64,000 nucleotides of DNA from a bacterium (GTDB lineage: Bacteria; Methylomirabilota; Methylomirabilia; Methylomirabilales; 2-02-FULL-66-22), in assembly GCA_029580855.1 (NCBI GenBank), contig JAKPQH010000205.1, positions 78,433 to 142,432 of the forward strand, written 5' to 3'. The notes under the pieces are model-generated. The model saw nothing but the letters and a program-made list of their open reading frames with translations, was not told the DNA's origin and ran no database searches. Both the position numbers and the translations under genes were made by a program. This document shows positions 61,618-64,000 of this stretch, piece by piece. Within the stretch, counting starts at the first letter, position 1. Each line of letters begins with the position of its first letter.

Positions 61618-63066
61618 ATGGACATCCCCGTCGAGCGACTCGACGAATACCGCTGGCGGATCCCGGCGGGCAGCCGGCCCGAGATGGCGGTGCCGGCGAT
61701 CATCTATGCGGACGACCGTCTCATGGACCAGATCAAGGGAGACCAGTCGCTGGAGCAGGCGATGAACGGCGCCACGCTTCCCGGCGTCGTCCGGGCGGCC
61801 TACGCGATGCCCGACATTCATCAGGGGTACGGGCTCCCGATCGGGGCCGTGGTGGCGACACGGACCGACGGGGGCGTCGTCACGCCGGGCGGTGTCGGGT
61901 ACGACATCAATTGCGGCGTGCGGCTCCTCCGGACGGATCTCACCAAGGCCGAGGCGCTCCCGCGGATCAAGGAGCTGGTGAATGCGCTCTTCACCGCCAT
62001 TCCCAGCGGGGTGGGCTCGCACGGCAAGGTCCGCCTGACCAAGGAGACGCAGGCGCGGCCGCTCGTGGAAGGCGCGCGCTGGGCGGTGGCGGAGGGCATG
62101 GGGGAGCCGGAGGATCTGGTCTTCGCCGAGGCGGGCGGATGCATCGCGGGGGCGGACCCCGACGCGGTGAGCCACAAGGCGCACGAGCGGGGCCGCGATC
62201 AGGTCGGGACGCTGGGGTCCGGGAATCATTTTGAAGAAGTCCAGGTGGTCGACCGAATCTACGACGAGCAGGCGGCCGACGTCATGGGGCTTTTCCCCGG
62301 GCAGGTGACGGTGCTCATCCACACCGGCTCCCGCGGGTTCGGGCACCAGGTGTGCACGGACTATCTGGCGAGCATGGAGCGGGCCGTCAAGAAATACGGG
62401 ATTCGGGTGCCTGACCGCCAGCTCGCGTGCGCGCCGTTCGATTCCGGCGAAGCGCAGGCGTACCTGGGCGCCATGCGCGCCGCGGCGAACTACGCCTGGG
62501 CCAACCGCCAGTGCCTCACCCAGTGGACTCGCGAGGTCTTCCAGAGAGTCTTCAGGAAATCGCCGCGCGACCTGGGGATCGCGGTGGTCTACGACGTCGC
62601 GCACAACATCGCCAAACTCGAGGAACACCGGGTCGATGGGCGCGCCATGCGTCTTGTTGTCCATCGAAAAGGGGCGACGCGGGCCTTTCCACCGGGACAC
62701 CCCGAGCTTCCCGAGCGCTACCGTGCCATCGGCCAGCCGGTCCTCGTCCCCGGCGACATGGGACGGGCGTCGTTCGTCCTCGTGGGAACCGCCGGGGCCA
62801 TGGACGAGACCTTCGGCAGCACCTGCCATGGGGCGGGGCGGCTTCTCAGCCGCGCCGCCGCTATTCGAGCCGGCAAGGGGCGGTCGATCGAGCGGGAACT
62901 GGAGGACACGTACGGCGTGTACGCCAGAGCCAGCGGACGCGACTCCATGAAAGAGGAGATGCCCGAGGCGTACAAAAACGTCCAGGACGTGGTGAGCGTC
63001 TGCCATAACGCCGGCATCTCCAAGATGGTGGCTCGACTGAGACCGCTGGGGTGCATCAAGGGATAG
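61618..63066 (+). CDS. rtcB: RNA-splicing ligase RtcB
   Basis: 482 aa Mn2+- and GTP-dependent ligase joining 2',3'-cyclic phosphate (or 3'-phosphate) and 5'-OH RNA ends. The start is ATG 61618 behind a perfect aaaggaggtgag; the 1865 aa track ORF is a run-on of another frame. Motifs are MPDIHQGYGLPIG, GGVGYDINCGVR (metal/Cys, ~91), GTLGSGNHFEEVQ, IHTGSRGFGHQV and the guanylylated His in STCHGAGRLLSR (~402). It is probably monocistronic, with its own promoter and terminal hairpin. No RtcA, RtcR or archease is beside it. Confidence 0.97.
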   Translation: MDIPVERLDEYRWRIPAGSRPEMAVPAIIYADDRLMDQIKGDQSLEQAMNGATLPGVVRAAYAMPDIHQGYGLPIGAVVATRTDGGVVTPGGVGYDINCGVRLLRTDLTKAEALPRIKELVNALFTAIPSGVGSHGKVRLTKETQARPLVEGARWAVAEGMGEPEDLVFAEAGGCIAGADPDAVSHKAHERGRDQVGTLGSGNHFEEVQVVDRIYDEQAADVMGLFPGQVTVLIHTGSRGFGHQVCTDYLASMERAVKKYGIRVPDRQLACAPFDSGEAQAYLGAMRAAANYAWANRQCLTQWTREVFQRVFRKSPRDLGIAVVYDVAHNIAKLEEHRVDGRAMRLVVHRKGATRAFPPGHPELPERYRAIGQPVLVPGDMGRASFVLVGTAGAMDETFGSTCHGAGRLLSRAAAIRAGKGRSIERELEDTYGVYARASGRDSMKEEMPEAYKNVQDVVSVCHNAGISKMVARLRPLGCIKG

Positions 63067-63073
63067 CCCGGTA

Positions 63074-63117
63074 GCGGGCCGGCGGGCACCCCCGCAGGGG
63101 GGTGGCCGGCGGCCCGC
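63074..63117 (+). terminator. strong hairpin after rtcB
   Basis: A 20 bp stem with two mismatches (18 of 20 paired) around a gca/g loop, entirely G/C-rich, beginning 7 bp after the rtcB stop. There is no T-tract, so its termination efficiency is uncertain. Confidence 0.55.
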
Positions 63118-63275
63118 GGCGAGCGCAGGAAGGGCCGGTGCCGGGTCCGGGCGCTCAACGCCGGGCGCCGACGGCCCACCGGCGCGCGCACGACGGCACG
63201 GGATCGCCGGCACCGGGCGGGTCTGCCGGCCGCCCGGGCCGCGCACGTGTGGGGTGCGGTTGGGAAGAGCGCGGG

Positions 63276-63494
63276 TTACGCGCTCGGAACGGGTTCGCCC
63301 TCGGCCGGGGGTTCCGGGGGTGGGGCTGCGGACGGCGCGGGCGGCGCTGCCGACGAAGCGCTCTCGGCTTTGCGACGGGGCTTGGCAGCACCGGCGGCGG
63401 ACGTGCCGCCGGCCATGGCGGCTTGGCGGCGTTTCTTCAATCGGTCCTGGCGTCGTTGGCGGCGGCGGCGGATTTCCTTTTCCTTCTCGCGCAC
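63276..63494 (-). CDS. small basic N-terminal/Ala-Pro C-terminal protein
   Basis: 72 aa from GTG 63494, with aaggaga upstream and a strong promoter; the track start at 63548 lies in the -10. The first ~25 residues are strongly basic (VREKEKEIRRRRQRRQDR), followed by a low-complexity Ala/Ser/Pro tail. It may bind RNA, a ribosome or DNA, but no family is recognised with confidence. It has a clear promoter of its own. Confidence 0.6.
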   Translation of the reverse strand: MREKEKEIRRRRQRRQDRLKKRRQAAMAGGTSAAGAAKPRRKAESASSAAPPAPSAAPPPEPPAEGEPVPSA

Positions 63495-63547
63495 AGAGAG
63501 TCTCCTTGTCGGGCAGACGCGTTGTTTTGGCGGTCGGTGAAGGGCCA

Positions 63548-63576
63548 AAGATAAACCTGCGTCGCCCGGCTGTCAA
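63548..63576 (-). promoter_or_regulatory. promoter of the small basic protein gene
   Basis: On the minus strand, TTGACA (63576-63571), a 17 bp spacer and TATCTT (63553-63548). It has the same -35 and -10 hexamers as the fur promoter at 27316. Confidence 0.65.
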
Positions 63577-63662
63577 CGGCTACCAACGGGGTGTCCGGTT
63601 TTCTTGTCCGGCGCGACCCGGCCGCGTCTCGACCCGACGGCCGCGCGCGGGGTTTGGTGGCG

Positions 63663-64000
63663 TCACCAGTCCTTGTACGTGGAACTGGCCGCGTTCTTTC
63701 CGGGGAGGGATTTGAGGGGCTTGCCGGCGCTGGTGCTGTGGACATCCTCGATCCCGGACACGACGCCGGCCCGATCCACGACGAGCTTCAAACTCCAGTC
63801 GACCTTGCCGGTCATGGGGTCGGGGTACAGGCGTCGGAGATACCGCCGGGTCTGCAGCTGGGTTCTATCGTCGAGCAAGTCCTTGAGCTCCTTCGGGAGC
63901 CGGTTGTGGTCCGCCCGGTAGCGGACGATGGCGCGCCGGATTTCGCCGAGCCGAAACAGCAGTTCCTCTTCCTTGTCCCGCTTGATCTGCGTGGTCCACA
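63663..64000 (-). CDS. type II pseudopilin C-terminal part (gene runs off the window)
   Basis: 112 codons from the right window edge to the stop at 63663. It extends beyond the track ORF, whose start codon is not real. The sequence (KRDKEEELLFRLGEIRRAIV, then NRLPKELKDLL, RRYLRRLYPDPMTGKVDW, VHSTSAGKPLKSL) matches the globular half of GspG/PulG-like or similar prepilin-type proteins, with the heptad-like helix after the missing N-terminal pilin helix. The membrane helix and prepilin cleavage site lie outside the window. Confidence 0.78.
   Translation of the reverse strand, partial: WTTQIKRDKEEELLFRLGEIRRAIVRYRADHNRLPKELKDLLDDRTQLQTRRYLRRLYPDPMTGKVDWSLKLVVDRAGVVSGIEDVHSTSAGKPLKSLPGKNAASSTYKDW

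Noticed and set aside
57469-63066. 1865-aa plus-strand ORF
   Set aside because: It runs out of frame through the ABC ATPase, permease and isomerase genes and only becomes the true RtcB frame near 61618. The earlier part is Arg/Gly/Ala/Pro-rich shadow sequence.

Overview
The window is a very GC-rich stretch of a diderm bacterial chromosome. It carries Lgt, several lipoproteins, an RND pump and a complete System I cytochrome c maturation set. Genes are packed tightly, with many 1-4 bp ATGA or GTGA overlaps. No phage, transposase, CRISPR array, rRNA or tRNA was seen. The gene mix (bactofilin, orphan receiver proteins with zinc ribbons, a fused siroheme decarboxylase-like protein, UbiX with LpdD) and the composition fit an environmental lineage such as Rokubacteria/Methylomirabilota or a deltaproteobacterium-like group. 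That placement is inference from gene content only.

Layout. 0-10 kb: the 3' part of an RND efflux permease and its PG0541-type partner; a lipoprotein; a Rho-N protein; an FmdB-type zinc ribbon; an NAD-dependent epimerase; lgt; then ubiX-lpdD, a small exported protein, an enolase-superfamily enzyme and a ferritin-like protein. 10-13.5 kb (minus strand): a Fur-family regulator with a znuA-znuC-znuB type uptake system and a clear promoter/operator. 13.8-19.8 kb (minus): a TetR-HlyD-ATPase-ATPase-permease-permease exporter of the YbhGFSR type. 19.9-27.3 kb (minus): an iron block, fur, dtxR/FeoA, feoB, fbpA and a fused fbpB-fbpC. 27.4-30.5 kb (minus): two M16 proteins, one with and one without the catalytic motif.

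30.9-37 kb: a ferritin-like protein, a small charged protein, a geranylgeranyl-reductase-like flavoprotein, a CopA copper ATPase and a ketopantoate-reductase-like protein. 37-45 kb: three paralogous zinc-ribbon plus receiver proteins are interspersed with a bactofilin, a small protein sharing the bactofilin's VLDRR motif, glnS, a lipoprotein and a pseudopilin. 45-47 kb: an HpcH/HpaI aldolase and a PHP phosphoesterase. 47.2-54.6 kb: a fused two-unit siroheme-decarboxylase-like protein and then ccmABCDEFGH with a CcmI-like protein. Here CcmG has an unusual CX3C active site. 55-63 kb: an SDR enzyme, a three-gene ABC importer resembling 2-aminoethylphosphonate/iron systems, a TIM-barrel isomerase and RtcB. 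The right end holds a small basic protein and the C-terminal part of a pseudopilin running off the window.

The themes are metal homeostasis (Zn/Mn, Fe2+, Fe3+, Cu, ferritin-like proteins) and respiratory cytochrome assembly, plus unexplained orphan signalling. Promoters read by eye agree on TTGAC(A/G)-17/18-TAnnnT, and Fur-type operators sit just downstream of two of them. Most long entries in the ORF track, including the 1865 aa and 990 aa ones, are frame shadows of these genes or run-on fusions with them.
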